DNA of 52,785 bases, taken from the NCBI GenBank assembly GCA_037447655.1, contig JBBHKE010002584.1, positions 1 through 52,785 on the forward strand, given 5' to 3'. The position numbers and the translations under genes are program-made. The notes under the pieces were generated by a model that had not been told where the DNA came from, searched no databases, and saw nothing but the letters and a program-made list of their open reading frames with translations. Position 1 is the stretch's first letter. Every line of letters starts with the position of its first letter. Positions 1 through 9,452 of the stretch are shown in pieces. Source of the stretch: Zygnema cylindricum. Its lineage: Eukaryota; Streptophyta; Zygnematophyceae; Zygnematales; Zygnemataceae.

Positions 1-1
1 G

Positions 2-73
2 ACCAAACCTGTGCCTTCCCCTAAGCTAATTTTCTGCAGGGAAAAGTATGTTCTGAAATTAAAGATTGACTAG
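2..73 (+). CDS. 3' end of Copia RNase H (partial, element E)
   Basis: This is the last 23 codons of a Copia polyprotein, ending in TAG. The peptide begins TKPVPSPKLIFCREK, the usual C-terminus after the RNase H domain in the B-type elements of this window (compare the same motif at 23,630-23,690 on the other strand). Everything upstream lies outside the window, so the state of the element is unknown. A polypurine tract and an LTR follow at once, which fixes the orientation as + and identifies this as the 3' end of the element. Confidence 0.8.
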   Translation, partial: TKPVPSPKLIFCREKYVLKLKID

Positions 74-86
74 AAAATAAGGGGAG
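74..86 (+). other. Polypurine tract of element E
   Basis: AAAATAAGGGGAG lies immediately before the LTR's TG. The same tract precedes LTRs at 21,923 and 31,269 (the latter with one change) and, in reverse complement, those ending at 23,596 and 32,541. In LTR elements this is the RNase H-resistant primer for plus-strand DNA. Confidence 0.85.
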
Positions 87-301
87 TGTAGAAATTAATG
101 GTCTTTTAAAGTATTTTCTAGGTCTGAATAGAAATAAAAAAGAAGCCGAGGCAGTCTACCTCTAACTTCTCTCTCTAACTCTCAAACTTGTCGTAGACAC
201 TGAGAAATTGGAGAGGGAGCTAGAGCCATGGCTACCTAGGCTATCCAGAGGTTTACGGGAAAATATATATTAGTTAGGGGTTTATTTACTAAAAGATATG
301 T

Positions 302-344
302 GTCGGCCACAGGATTTGATCCTGGTACCTGCCGAGTGGCTGAC
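302..344 (+). promoter_or_regulatory. Conserved LTR stem-loop (E version)
   Basis: The outer stem is GTCGGCCAC (302-310) with GTGGCTGAC (336-344): 9 positions with one G:T. The inner palindrome is AGGATTTGATCCT. The same architecture occurs in C, B and F LTRs, but there the outer stem is GACGGAC/GTCCGTC. The bases differ while pairing is kept, which favours a selected RNA or DNA structure. Its function is unknown. Confidence 0.6.
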
Positions 345-756
345 ATCCGAAAGCCGTTAGCCTTAGCCGTTAAGTCTAGGAGTAGTGTTAAGTACTATAT
401 AGTTTGATAATTACTAAAACATTTATACGTAGGATAGTTCATTTAACTGTAACTGTTTACGGGAGACATATATCCAGTAATGTAAAAGTACGGATTATGG
501 TACGGATAAGAAACGAATACCGCGCATTTATTTCTTTAGTGAAACGAATACCGCGCATGTATTTATTACGGCTACGATTAAATGTGAATTTAATCGGACG
601 GTCAAAATTAACGCCGAGATCGCGGAAGAGGATTTAGGCGGTTTGTGATAATCGCCACATCGGATGACACGTGGCGGGATGACATTGGATTGCGGCATCT
701 CCGACGAATAAGGGAGCGAATCCGGACATACCACGTTTCCACATTTAGGCCATGTC

Positions 757-831
757 GTACAGTGTCCGTACAGAAAGTACACCGGCAACTGTACTTTTGT
801 GTACGGAACTAAAATATGATTGGCTCCGTAC
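757..831 (+). promoter_or_regulatory. GTAC cluster and CCAAT box in LTR E
   Basis: Six GTAC tetramers occur in 75 bp (757, 768, 777, 791, 801, 828), against about 0.3 expected by chance. ATTGG, an inverted CCAAT box, is at 819-823. Equivalent clusters sit at the same place in B and C LTRs. GTAC is the core bound by plant and algal SBP-domain factors, including the copper regulators SPL7 and CRR1. A role here as an LTR enhancer is inference. Confidence 0.45.
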
Positions 832-1139
832 ATCAGTAGATAGAGTTTGTGAGAGAGATAGGACTTAGAAAAATTAGAAGATAGGACCCTCTCTTCAGAG
901 AGCTTCTGTACAAAAGGTCAACTTTGACCCTCCATAACTTACTGCTCAGTGGAGCAAATTCAGAGATTCTTTTTGCTATCAACTCAGAGGAGTCTTGCCT
1001 TCACAGCGGTGAAGTTGGTGAAAGTTATTTTATGCCAGGGAGGCAGTTATTTTTGCTGAAACACAAAGGGGTCAAGGTTATCCTAGAGGCTTCTTGGAAG
1101 CTGTCTACTCTGAGGACTTATGGAGGTCTCAGAGTTTCA

Positions 1140-1485
1140 CAGATCCAATGACCCCACTAGTTCTGTAGTAACCACTCTCCCATCCCCATACTCTATCTCT
1201 ACGGTAGGGATCCTTATTAACTTTGTGAAGAGTTGCTTATCACGACACATATGCATGCATGCACCTGAATCTATGATCCATTTTTCCAGTGGAGCTTCCC
1301 AAATTGCTCGTAGGGCACACTTCTATCTCCGAGGGATCTCCTTCTCCTCTAGACTCTCGTCAAGGAAAAGCTCCCCATCCACCACAGAGGACTCGTCCTC
1401 GGTTTTTCGTGTCACTTTTATGACCACAAGTGTCTTTTTCTTCCCTCCAGAAGAACCCCCTCCACGGTTCTGTTGGTGCCTCGGC
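1140..1485 (-). pseudogene. B-like gag/protease fragment, rearranged
   Basis: Reading the - strand, 1485-1320 matches the acidic linker between the B nucleocapsid and protease (GGKKK..., then an acidic run ending IPRR), and 1320-1140 matches the protease flank (the B2 VTTTYVGSVDL region). The order is inverted relative to a normal element at the upper junction: an RT fragment lies where N-terminal Gag should be. The lower end abuts LTR E. The segment is a broken remnant with no complete domain, and it carries gaps relative to B2. Confidence 0.6.
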
Positions 1486-1489
1486 TCTG

Positions 1490-3320
1490 ACAGCTTGATA
1501 AAATCTGCGATAAAGTGTCTCGCAATGTATATTATCCCATCCTCCCCTTGTAAGACATATACAGAATGATCTGAGCTAATTCTCTTAAATCCCAGCCAAG
1601 TAAAAAACTCATCTAACTTCAAATTCCACTAAAGCAGGGCTTGTTTTAGCCCACAAAGATTTCATCAATTTACGCAATTGTGTGTCCTCCATTGGACTAC
1701 AGAATTTTGGAAGCCTCTAAATAGTTTTTAGCAAACCCACTTTAAGCCACAACCACTGCTCCCCAAGAAGGCAAACTGAGAATGTGAGGGCACCCCTGTA
1801 CATCTTGGTCTCCCATGAGTCCGTATCAAAAAGAATCACTGAAACGGCCAACCAGCCGATAAGTTATGAGGTGGCAAAAAAAACAAATTTAAAATAACTC
1901 TCAAAGAGACTGGTGATTGTCTACCGATTTTCCTAAGTCCTAAACCCCTCTCACAACCCCTATCTACTGAAGTAAGAATCAGTCACACAACTGTAAAGTA
2001 CGGAAAGGTACTACGGCCGATATACTTCATGTACGGCCTGTGTATGACAAGGCCACTTAGTGGACGTGTGTCACCATTCCACTCGTTTGTATGCTCCTCG
2101 GAATTCCTGCGACCAAATGTTATTCCTCCACGTGGCGCCAGGTTATGCCACATCTATAAACGCCAAAAGTGACCATTTCACGATCTCGGCAGTGATAGAC
2201 GCGGTCAGATTAAATCCGACATTAAATGTCGACTGTCGAAACAAATGTGCGATTCATTTGTTTCGTGCGAAATGACGTCCGCACTGAAACTTTGACTAGT
2301 TGCATGTTCCTTTGATCATATTTCAGTTAATCGGTTTCAAGATCATGTATATGTTTAAAAAAATATCACACCCCTTGTTATCTAACATACTTTTACGACA
2401 GACTGGATAGAGATAACGGCTACGTTGTACTCTACTGGTGGGAGGTTTGAGTCCTGTTGGACTCAACCTTTTGTTGAGAGTGACCTAAGTCACTCTTTAG
2501 TCTTGCTTGCTGAACTAAGGAAGCCATGGCTCAACCACCCTCTCTATCCTTCAGTGACTACAGCAAGTATGGTGGTTAATGAGAGGAGGTGGAGGCAGGT
2601 TGTTCGCCCTATTTTTTTCCTATTTATGATAATATATTTATGCATAGAAAATACCTTATAAATCTTATAATTTCAACAATTTACAGACTAATTCTTCTTT
2701 TCCCTTTTCAACATACATTAGAGTTAGTTTCATATAAATAGTTTCTTCTAACTCTCCATGCAAGAAGGTCGTTTTAACATCCATTTGATGTATTTCCATA
2801 TTTTCTTTAGCGGCTAGACTTAGCAAAATTCTGATAGTGGGAAATCTGACAACTGGAGAGAAGGTTTCCTCAAAGTTAATAACTTCTTTTTGATTATACC
2901 CCTTGGCCACTAGTCTGGCCTTATACCTTTTGATGGTGTTGTCCGGGTTCAGCTTCACCTTGAATACCCATTTGTTGCCGATGGCTTTTCTGCCCGGAGG
3001 AAGATCTACCAGCTCCCATGTTTGTGCCCCCATAATAGACTTAATTTCATCGTTTGCCGCCTCGATCCATTGATTTCTCTCAGGTGATGAGAAGGTCTCC
3101 TGGATCGTTAGAGGCTCCTCTGTCGCTGCAAAAAAAACAAAGTGAGAGCTTGCTTGCCGACGGCTGTTAGATCTCTTTCCCCCCGAAAATTTTGAGGCGA
3201 GATCGTCGGCAACCTCTGATTTTTCTGTTTAGTGTGAACCGTAACTTGATCTGGTACATAGTCTGTAGTAGTTCCTTCCACCTGAGGCGTAGCTTGTGGT
3301 GAAACATCTTTTAAAGGCAC
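1490..3320 (-). pseudogene. A3 linker and N-terminal RT, split by solo LTR
   Basis: The piece at 3033-2684 holds the RT start: [10 protein letters not shown]-like, then [26 protein letters not shown], the FEETFSPVVRFPT block and HQMDVKTTFLHGELEE. It stops at the solo LTR after ELVCKL. The piece at 1667-1490 resumes with a frameshifted KSL..LKQA segment, WNLKLDEFF and [10 protein letters not shown], and ends just before the expected YVDD active site. The integrase-RT linker is at 3320-3108 in another frame. No functional RT can be made. The reaction of the intact family is RNA- and DNA-templated DNA synthesis of the element. Confidence 0.8.
1673..2678 (-). repeat. Solo LTR (B-like) inserted in A3 RT, TSD attta
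   Basis: Read on the - strand it starts TGTTGAAATTATAAG at 2678 and ends ...AATTGCG at 1673, a mutated version of the family's GTTGCA end. It is flanked by 5-bp direct repeats, attta at 1668-1672 and at 2679-2683, and the RT reading frame continues across the empty site. Internal blocks match B LTRs, including the TCTAAGTCCTAAACCCC region and the clustered GTACs. A lone LTR with a TSD indicates LTR-LTR recombination of a former full element. At 1006 bp it is close in length to the B LTRs (990-993 bp). Confidence 0.82.
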
Positions 3321-3371
3321 CAGAGGAACTGAAAGAAGAGGTGTCCCACTTGTCGGTGGAAAGTAGACTCG

Positions 3372-4310
3372 CTACATATGGTGAAAAATGACATATTCTT
3401 GCTTTTCCTTTGCCGGTTGATCTGGCATTTTAAAAAGGTCAACCCAATCCTGTTCATCTTTAATCTGGATATTCCTCGAAATAATCACTTTTTGTTTCTC
3501 AAATACAAAAACTCTATATCCTTTTGCATTATCATCATACCCCATAAAAATTCCCGGTAAGCCCTTAGCCTCCATGATCCATCTATCCTGTGAAGTATCT
3601 AGAATAAAACACTTGCTGCCAAGGATTTTAAAGTGACTAACATCAGGTTTCTCTCCTGTCCAAAGCTCATAAGGTGTGGTGCTAACAGATCTAGAAGCAA
3701 TTGTGTTCTTAATATAAACAGCACAATTCAGTGCTTCAACCCAGAATTTCAAATCTAGCCCTTTATGTGGAAGCATGGACCGAGCACTCTGTGTCACTGT
3801 CCTGTTTAATCTTTCAAAAACAGCATTCTGTTCCGGTGTATATGGAACAGTATGATTGTGACTAATACATTCTTGAATGAGAAATTCTTCGAATTCCTTT
3901 GATGTGTATTCTCCCCCATTGTACGATTTTAACGCCAAGATTGGAACTCCATGAAGTTTTTCCGCCCACGTTTTGTAGTGTTTGAAGTGAGTGAACACTT
4001 CACTCTTATGTTGCATGAGGTAGACTTTAGTGTACCTCGAGTAGTCATCTATGAATGTAACCAAATAGTGGACGTCTCCAGCTGAAGCCACTTGTGAAAG
4101 ACTGAGAACATCAAAGTGTATTAGCTGCAGAACTTTCTCCGATCTGTGGTATGTTTCCTGTGGAAATGGCAATTTGTGAATCTTGCCAAGTGAACAGCCA
4201 TCACATGATTTTTTAGGATGATAAGTGAGAGAGACTCCCTCAATTTTTCCCGAATTCACCATTTTCTTAAGACTATCATAATTTATATGTCCTAATCTTT
4301 CATGCCACAA
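3372..4310 (-). pseudogene. A3 integrase
   Basis: A 312-codon open frame covers most of a Copia integrase. The HHCC zinc module begins WHERLGHINYDSL and ends CDGCSLGKIHKLPF. The catalytic core shows FIDDYSRY (first D), the second-D motif changed to KSYNGGEY (the usual S-D-N is Y-N here, so the second catalytic Asp is lost), and the glutamate region PEQNAVFERLNR. The C-terminal GKP..SHFK and GYRVFVFE blocks follow. Loss of the second Asp predicts an inactive enzyme even though the frame is long. It lies between the A3 protease and RT. Confidence 0.85.
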
Positions 4311-4322
4311 CTCATTGTCAGA

Positions 4323-5132
4323 TTAGACACTGGAGTAGAGAACATCATTTTCTTTATATTCAACCATGTCCATCCGGTACGTTTTGCTAGCATCTCTAGT
4401 TCCTATTACTGCTACTTTCCCTTTCTTGCTAACCACCTGTCTCCCTCTTTTCAGAACAACTTCAAAGCCTTTGCTCTCCACTAATGATGTAGAAAATAAA
4501 TTTTTCTTAAAGTCTGGAACATACAAAACATAATGTAGGGTTCTCTCTACTGACTTTCCCCCCACATCTACCATCAAAGTTACATCACCCTGAGCTGAGG
4601 TTTGAACACTCATGCCACAAGCATAGTAAATACTCCTTGGAGATGTTTGCTGCAGATTTGCAAAAGCCGCTTTGTTCCAGCACATATGAGTAAACGCTCC
4701 CGTGTCCATGATCCATCCTCCATCTTTTGGACCCTCCATTGCAGCCTCCATAGCAAAGAGCTCCGCCTCCTCTTGCTCATTGAAGCTTAAAGACTCATCT
4801 GCATCAGTTGCAAAAGCTAAGAAAATAGCATTTCCACGGGAAAGATTTCCAGAAAAGCCCCTGTGATACTGGCTTTGCTGCCAACCTGGCCTGTATAGAC
4901 CTGTTTCATTAGCCTTCTTCAGTTTAGGATAGTACCTGTATCCATGACCCTTCTCAGAACAATAAAAACAAGTAGTAGTAGATGACCTATTCTGTCTCTG
5001 ATTAAACTGATTCTGATTCTCGTTAAATTGATTTCTATTCTGATTAATCTGATTTCTTTTGTCAAAGTCTGTGGCAAATGCTTCAACTTTTCCTTCTCTT
5101 TCAAGGAGTTTAGTATTAGTCTCTTCCTCCAA
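4323..5132 (-). pseudogene. A3 nucleocapsid and aspartic protease
   Basis: A 269-codon frame. An Asn/Gln-rich stretch is followed by a single zinc knuckle, CFYCSEKGHGYRY, in which the final Cys of CX2CX4HX4C is replaced by Tyr. Then comes GLYRPGWQQSQ and the protease active site WIMDTGAFTHMC (D-T-G intact), followed by the NIYYACGMSVQT-type flap region and [12 protein letters not shown]. The protease would cleave the Gag-Pol precursor. Unlike A1 and A2, this copy has no stop between Gag and the zinc knuckle. Confidence 0.85.
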
Positions 5133-5147
5133 TATAAGATTATACGC

Positions 5148-5714
5148 TTACTGAAATGACCTGCTAGCTTTATCATGACTCTTTAATTGAACATACACAA
5201 CATTCATGCTACTAGGGAGACCTCTAATAAGCAAAGCTGCTTGTTGAAACTTAGGAAATGACCCTTCTGCAGAAGAGTGAGCATCAATAAAGGCACGAAA
5301 ATTGTCACAATACTCGACCATAGTTCCCCCTGAGTATTTGTATCCCCAAATTTTTCCAGCCACCAGAAACTCCTCTTGAACATTCGGTTTTTCAAAAGCA
5401 GATTGTAGTGATGCCCAAATCTCACTCGACTTCTTCATTTTCAGTCGAGACATGACCAAATTTTATGAAATACAAAGAATTACATTGTTCTTTGCCATTG
5501 AATTCTTTTTTGCCCAAGATGGATTTGTTTCATCAAGGGAGCCATCCAAGACCCCCAATAAGTCAGCAGTTTCAAACGACGATTCAACCATCGCCGCCCA
5601 GTAAACATACTTTTGGTCATTGAAGATAAGAATTGTTGACGAAAGGCCCATAACCTGTTGTTCTACTACCACCGTTGTAGGAGGAGAACTAGCAGTAGTA
5701 GTGGAAGTAGACAT
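5148..5714 (-). pseudogene. A3 Gag, beginning inside the 5' LTR
   Basis: Translation from ATG at 5714-5712, inside the LTR, gives [19 protein letters not shown], crosses the LTR end at 5656 and reads the PBS as VMG before LSSTILIF, the start of the capsid-like domain (UBN2 type: KYVYWAAMVES..). A break near 5460 shifts to a second frame (5459-5148) carrying the IWASLQSAFEKPNVQEE block. The family's Gag forms the particle. The copy is broken. Confidence 0.8.
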
Positions 5715-5963
5715 CAAAAACAGTGGAAATTATCAAAAGTACCTACTCAATAGCCAACTTTGAACAGACACAAAATATGACCCAGTTAGCCAAAATGCCT
5801 CTAATTTGCCACAATGATAAACAATACAGTAAACTGACAATTCCCGAAATTCCAGCCCAAATAACCCAGTAAACCCTAAGATATGATGTATGGAAGTTTC
5901 CTAAAAATTGCTTTTAGCAAATCATATTCCCAATAGGGGATACTACAAAATTGGCTAAGTCCC
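5656..5963 (-). repeat. Truncated 5' LTR of A3 with adjoining half-tRNA PBS
   Basis: On the - strand the LTR ends ...GTAGAACAACA at 5656, followed directly by GGTTATGGGCCT (5655-5644). Only about 308 bp can be aligned with A4; similarity to A4 (10,225-10,533) stops at GGACTTAGCC near 5963. The normal TGTTGT start is absent, so most of U3 is lost or diverged. A weak resemblance to the A1/A2 LTR (TTTTTGGGAAACTTC, GTCAGTTTACTG) supports common ancestry. Confidence 0.7.
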
Positions 5964-6624
5964 AGCTTTTAAGTTGCCAAAGTCCATTTAAGTGGACTAT
6001 TTTTAAAAAAGTCCATTTAAGTGGAGCATTTTAAAGACTAGTTTTTTCATCTGATTCGTGCATTTTATCAAAAACTCTTACTAATAAATGTTTCTTTTTT
6101 TAAAGTCTTTTACACAAAAAAAATAAAAAAACACGAATCGGAAGATTTTCAACACTTAGGTTGTTGGGCATCTAAATAGTGTACAAAAAATCCACTAACG
6201 TGGATTATTTGTCCACTAACTATGAAAAAATGATTTTACACATTCGTTTGTTGGATTTCGACTTGAAGCACCACGTTTCGTAGTTTTGGATGTCTTTTTC
6301 ACGCAAAAATTAGTTGCGCACAATTCTAGTTTGTCGTCTGTAAGTTTTTTCCAAATACAAACTGAGTACCCGAATAAGACGTGGAAAGTAAAGAGGTGGG
6401 TACCCGAACCTTTTGTATTCCTAAGTCTTATTTTTTTAGTAACTAGTACAGTGAAGGTGTTTGATTCCATTGTCTCGTTGCAAATACACCGCCGAAATAC
6501 GACCAGGTCACCCATGTTAGGGTCTCAATCAATTGTCAACATTGTCTTCCTACTTTTTTTTGACCGATTCTTTCTGTTAATACCTCATTCAAAAGCTTTT
6601 AAAAAACCACACGAAACAAATAAA
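5964..6624. other. AT-rich spacer with short TCCAC/GTGGA palindromes
   Basis: No gene is recognised. Near-palindromes GTCCATTTAAGTGGA occur twice (about 5991 and 6020), and TCCACTAACGTGGA plus GTCCACTAAC lie near 6190-6220. GATTCGTG near 6053 is matched by CACGAATC near 6134. The paired motifs could be the ends of a small non-autonomous DNA element, and the TTAA centres are compatible with a piggyBac-type target site. No clean terminal repeats or TSD could be fixed. Confidence 0.35.
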
Positions 6625-6840
6625 CGGTGTGTGAATGTTGCAGTTTTACTCGTGCAGTTTCATTCGGCAACAATCGGTTACAGTGTGTACAATGTCTATT
6701 CGGAGATTAAACTCCGAGTTTGCATTAACAAGCTAAATGTAGACTCTAAGTTGGATTTTCCGAATAGACATTAAACACACTGTAATTGAGTGTTGCCAAA
6801 TAATACGATGCGCGAGTAGAAGTGCAACAATCACACACCG
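6625..6840. repeat. Long imperfect inverted repeat (hairpin), arms about 80 bp
   Basis: The left arm 6625-6703 and right arm 6760-6840 are reverse complements over about 80 bp with a few mismatches and small gaps. The innermost 26 bp (6678-6703 with 6760-6785) match at 24 of 26 positions, and the outermost CGGTGTGTG/CACACACCG match fully. The loop is about 56 bp. It lies just beyond the 3' end of the piggyBac fragment, so it may be a subterminal repeat of that transposon, two transposon ends meeting, or a foldback element. Confidence 0.75.
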
Positions 6841-6990
6841 TCTCTCGATGAGACAGTGCGAACCGTAGATTGATGATGTTTCGACTCTTCCGTTTTCGTT
6901 TTCTCGGTGCTCGCTCCCTGAAAACGTGTTCGATATATCTTACATGTCGTTTTACTCTTCCTCGTCTAGCCTTTAAAATTTCCTTATCCT

Positions 6991-7888
6991 TTACAACTGA
7001 TCTTTTTCTTTTTTTATCCCGGGTTTGTGGTGTTTGTCGAAGCAGGCGGTGTGACACAATGGCACTTCACACTTTTTACAACCGTATCTAGTGCCATGCC
7101 TTCCTGTAGACTTCCCTTTCCATTCTTTTCCTTTCACAAGGCAATTTTTGTGGGAACACCCTAGCCCGTTTGAGTGAGAAAACGCGCATTCTATACAATT
7201 GGCATTAAATTCCTCACGGCCGCGAGCTCGCTCGACGTATTTAGGGATTTCCTGCAACGACACCGATAGATGTTTTTCCCCCGCTATAGATGGACTCGCC
7301 ACGGCCATTTTAAAGTCGTATTCACCAATCGCTTTTCTTTCCAATAATTCTTTTTGACGCAAGTCTAGGAAATCTTCCCTTGTGGTGTGCGGCTTTCCTT
7401 CTGGCTCTAGTAGCATGTTGTACAGGATCCAAGCGTTTGTCATTGCTTCGTCCATCAATCCCATAAAGAGCTTCAATCACCATCGACGTTGATGTATGGA
7501 GGTCCTTTGCAGAGTCGCTCCTTCCAAACATGCTCGGTTGAACTTGTCTACTCCTCCTTTATTTTTGTTATACATGGTTACATACTCTAGCCGCTCTATT
7601 GGGTTACCTCCTCTGCGTCGCTGAACATGTTCCGGACGAGCTCCGAAACAGGTGGACAACATCCACACCGATGGCACAACGTTCCGTTTGTCTACCCACG
7701 CACATGCCTTAATACCCTCTTTGTCGCATAACTCGAAACTAAAATCGCCCAACTTGGGCACCTTTTTCGTGTTGTTTTTGAAAAGTTGGTTTCGTGCGTA
7801 CTCGACATTTTGTGCGCACGCGACGTTTCGCGTGCGTAATATATTATCGAAAGTAATGTGGTGGTTCGAATGGATTTGCGGATTGGGG
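6991..7888 (-). pseudogene. piggyBac-like transposase, C-terminal half
   Basis: Read on the - strand, one frame runs from about 7888 to 6991 with a single in-frame TGA (in RRW*LKLFMG, where W is expected). It starts HHITFDN, where the D fits the second catalytic Asp of the DDD triad, then has a KKVPKLGDF region, VPSVWMLST, and YNKNKGGVDKFNR, whose D is the third catalytic Asp. The C-terminus is Cys/His-rich (CIECAFSH..CSHKNC..YGCKKCEVPLCHTACFDKHH), matching the cysteine-rich end domain that binds transposon termini. The N-terminal domain and first Asp are missing; the frame breaks into A4 near 7890. Cut-and-paste transposition at TTAA is the family activity; this copy must be inactive. Confidence 0.85.
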
Positions 7889-7896
7889 GAGTAAAG

Positions 7897-9452
7897 GAAA
7901 AGGTGTCCCATTTGCCAGTGGAAAGTAAACTCGCTGCGTATGATGAAAAATGACATATTCATACTTTTCCTTGGCCAATTGATCTGGCACTTGATAAAGG
8001 TCAACCTAATCTTGTTCATCTTTAATCTGAATATTCCTAAAGAAAATCACTTTTTGTTTCTGGAATACAAAAACTCTATATCCTTTCACATTATTATCAT
8101 ACCCCATGAAAATCCTAAGTAGGCCTTTAGCCTACATTTACCATCTATCCTATGAAGTATCTAAAATAAAACACTTGCTGCCAAAGATTTTAAATTGACT
8201 AACATCAAGTTTTTCTCCTGTCCAAAGCTCATAAGGTGTACTGCTAACAAATCTAGAAGCAATTCTATTTTTAATATAAACAGCAGAGTTAAGTGCTTCA
8301 GCCCAGAATTTCAAATGTAGCCCTTTATCTGCAAGCATGGACCGAGCACTCTTTGTCATTGTCCTATTTAATATCTCAGAAACACCATTATGTTCTCGTG
8401 TATATGGAACTGTAAGATTGTGGCTGATAACTTCCTCAAGGAGAAATTCTTCGAATTCCTTTGATGTGTATTCTCCTCGTTGTCCGATCTCAACGCCAAT
8501 ATTGGAACTCCATTAAGGTTTTCTGCCCACGCTTTGTAGTGTTTGAATTGAGTAAACACTTCACTCTTATGTTGCATGAAGTAAACTCTGGTGTACCTCG
8601 AGTACTCATCTGTAAATGTGATCATATAGTGGACGCCTCTTGCCGACGCCACTTCTGAAGGACCGAGAACATCAAAATGTATCCGCTGCATAACCCTTTG
8701 TGATATGTGGTCTGTTTTATGTGGAAATAGCAATCTGTGGATCTTGCCTACTGAACAACCATCACATGAGTGTATAGGATGAGATGTGAGAGAAAATCGA
8801 TCAACTTTTCCTGATTCACCATTTTCTTTAGACAATCATAATTCATGTGGCCTAATCTCTTATGCCACAACTCATTATCAGATTGGACAATTGAGTACAG
8901 AACATCATTTTCTTTATATTCAGCCATGTCCATCAGGTACATTTTGCTAGCATCTCTAGTTTGCGTTAATGCTACTTTTCCTTTCTTGCTAACAACCTGT
9001 CTACCTCCTTTCAGAATGACTTTAAAGCCTTTGCTTTCCACTAAAGATGTAGAAAAAAGATTTTTTTTAAAGTCTGGAACATACAAAACATTGTGAAGAG
9101 TTCTCTCTACCGAGTTTCCCCCCACATCTACCATTAAAGATACATCACCTTGAGCTGAGGTTTTAACACTCATCCCACAAGCATAGTATATACTTTTTGG
9201 AGGCGTTCGCTGGAGAGTTGTAAAAGCCACCTTGTTCCAGCAGATGTGGGCTGATGCTCTCGTATCCATGATCCATCCTGCATCTTTGGGACCCTCCATT
9301 TCTGCCACCATAGCAAATAACTCCGCTTTGTGTTGCTCATTAATGCCCAAAGACTTATTTGCATCAGTTGAAAAGGCTAAAAAGAGAGCATTTCTACTAG
9401 TAGGATTTCTAGAAAAGCCTTTGTGATATTGGCTTTGCTGCCAACCCGGCAT
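7897..9452 (-). pseudogene. A4 protease and integrase
   Basis: The frame at 9452-8748 begins MPGWQQSQYHKGFS and holds protease WIMDTRASAHIC (active-site D-T-G changed to D-T-R, so probably inactive), [10 protein letters not shown], and the integrase zinc module start [12 protein letters not shown]. The frame at 8835-8368 continues with CDGCSVGKIHR and FTDEYSRY (first catalytic Asp at D-E), then LRSDNEEN where S-D-N-G-G is disrupted. 8359-8150 carries SARSMLADKG, the GEKLDVSQFK block and FILDTS; the rest to 7897 is shifted. At least three frameshifts. Confidence 0.83.

Larger units (their letters stand above)
87..1139 (+). repeat. 3' LTR of element E (B/D/F-related family)
   Basis: The LTR runs from TGTAGAAATTAATGG after the polypurine tract to ...GAGTTTCA. 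Its start resembles the F LTR at 31,269 and its end resembles B and D LTRs (ATGGAGGTCTCAGAG then a CA end). It contains the shared stem-loop (302-344), a GTAC cluster (757-831), a CCAAT box read as ATTGG (819-823) and a degraded TATA region (GTACAAAAGG near 908). ATG at 1120 opens the LTR-borne Gag leader (MEVSEFH), in the same phase relative to the terminal CA as in the other families. Downstream DNA is B-like gag on the other strand, so E probably inserted into that element; the other flank is outside the window and the TSD cannot be checked. Confidence 0.82.
1486..5963 (-). mobile_element. Degenerate Copia element A3 (subfamily A'), interrupted by a solo LTR
   Basis: In - strand order it has: truncated 5' LTR (5963-5656), half-tRNA PBS (5655-5644), Gag, CCHC nucleocapsid, protease, integrase and RT. 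The RT is split by the solo LTR at 1673-2678 and continues to about 1490, where it joins a B-like gag fragment. RNase H and the 3' LTR are missing. Several frameshifts and stops make it non-coding as a whole. It is closest to A4 (7889-10533) and more distant from A1 and A2. Confidence 0.82.

Noticed and set aside
1120-1569. A 149-codon + strand ORF running from LTR E into antisense gag
   Set aside because: It is antisense to B-like gag/protease and low in complexity. The in-frame start is explained by the LTR leader; the rest is a shadow frame.
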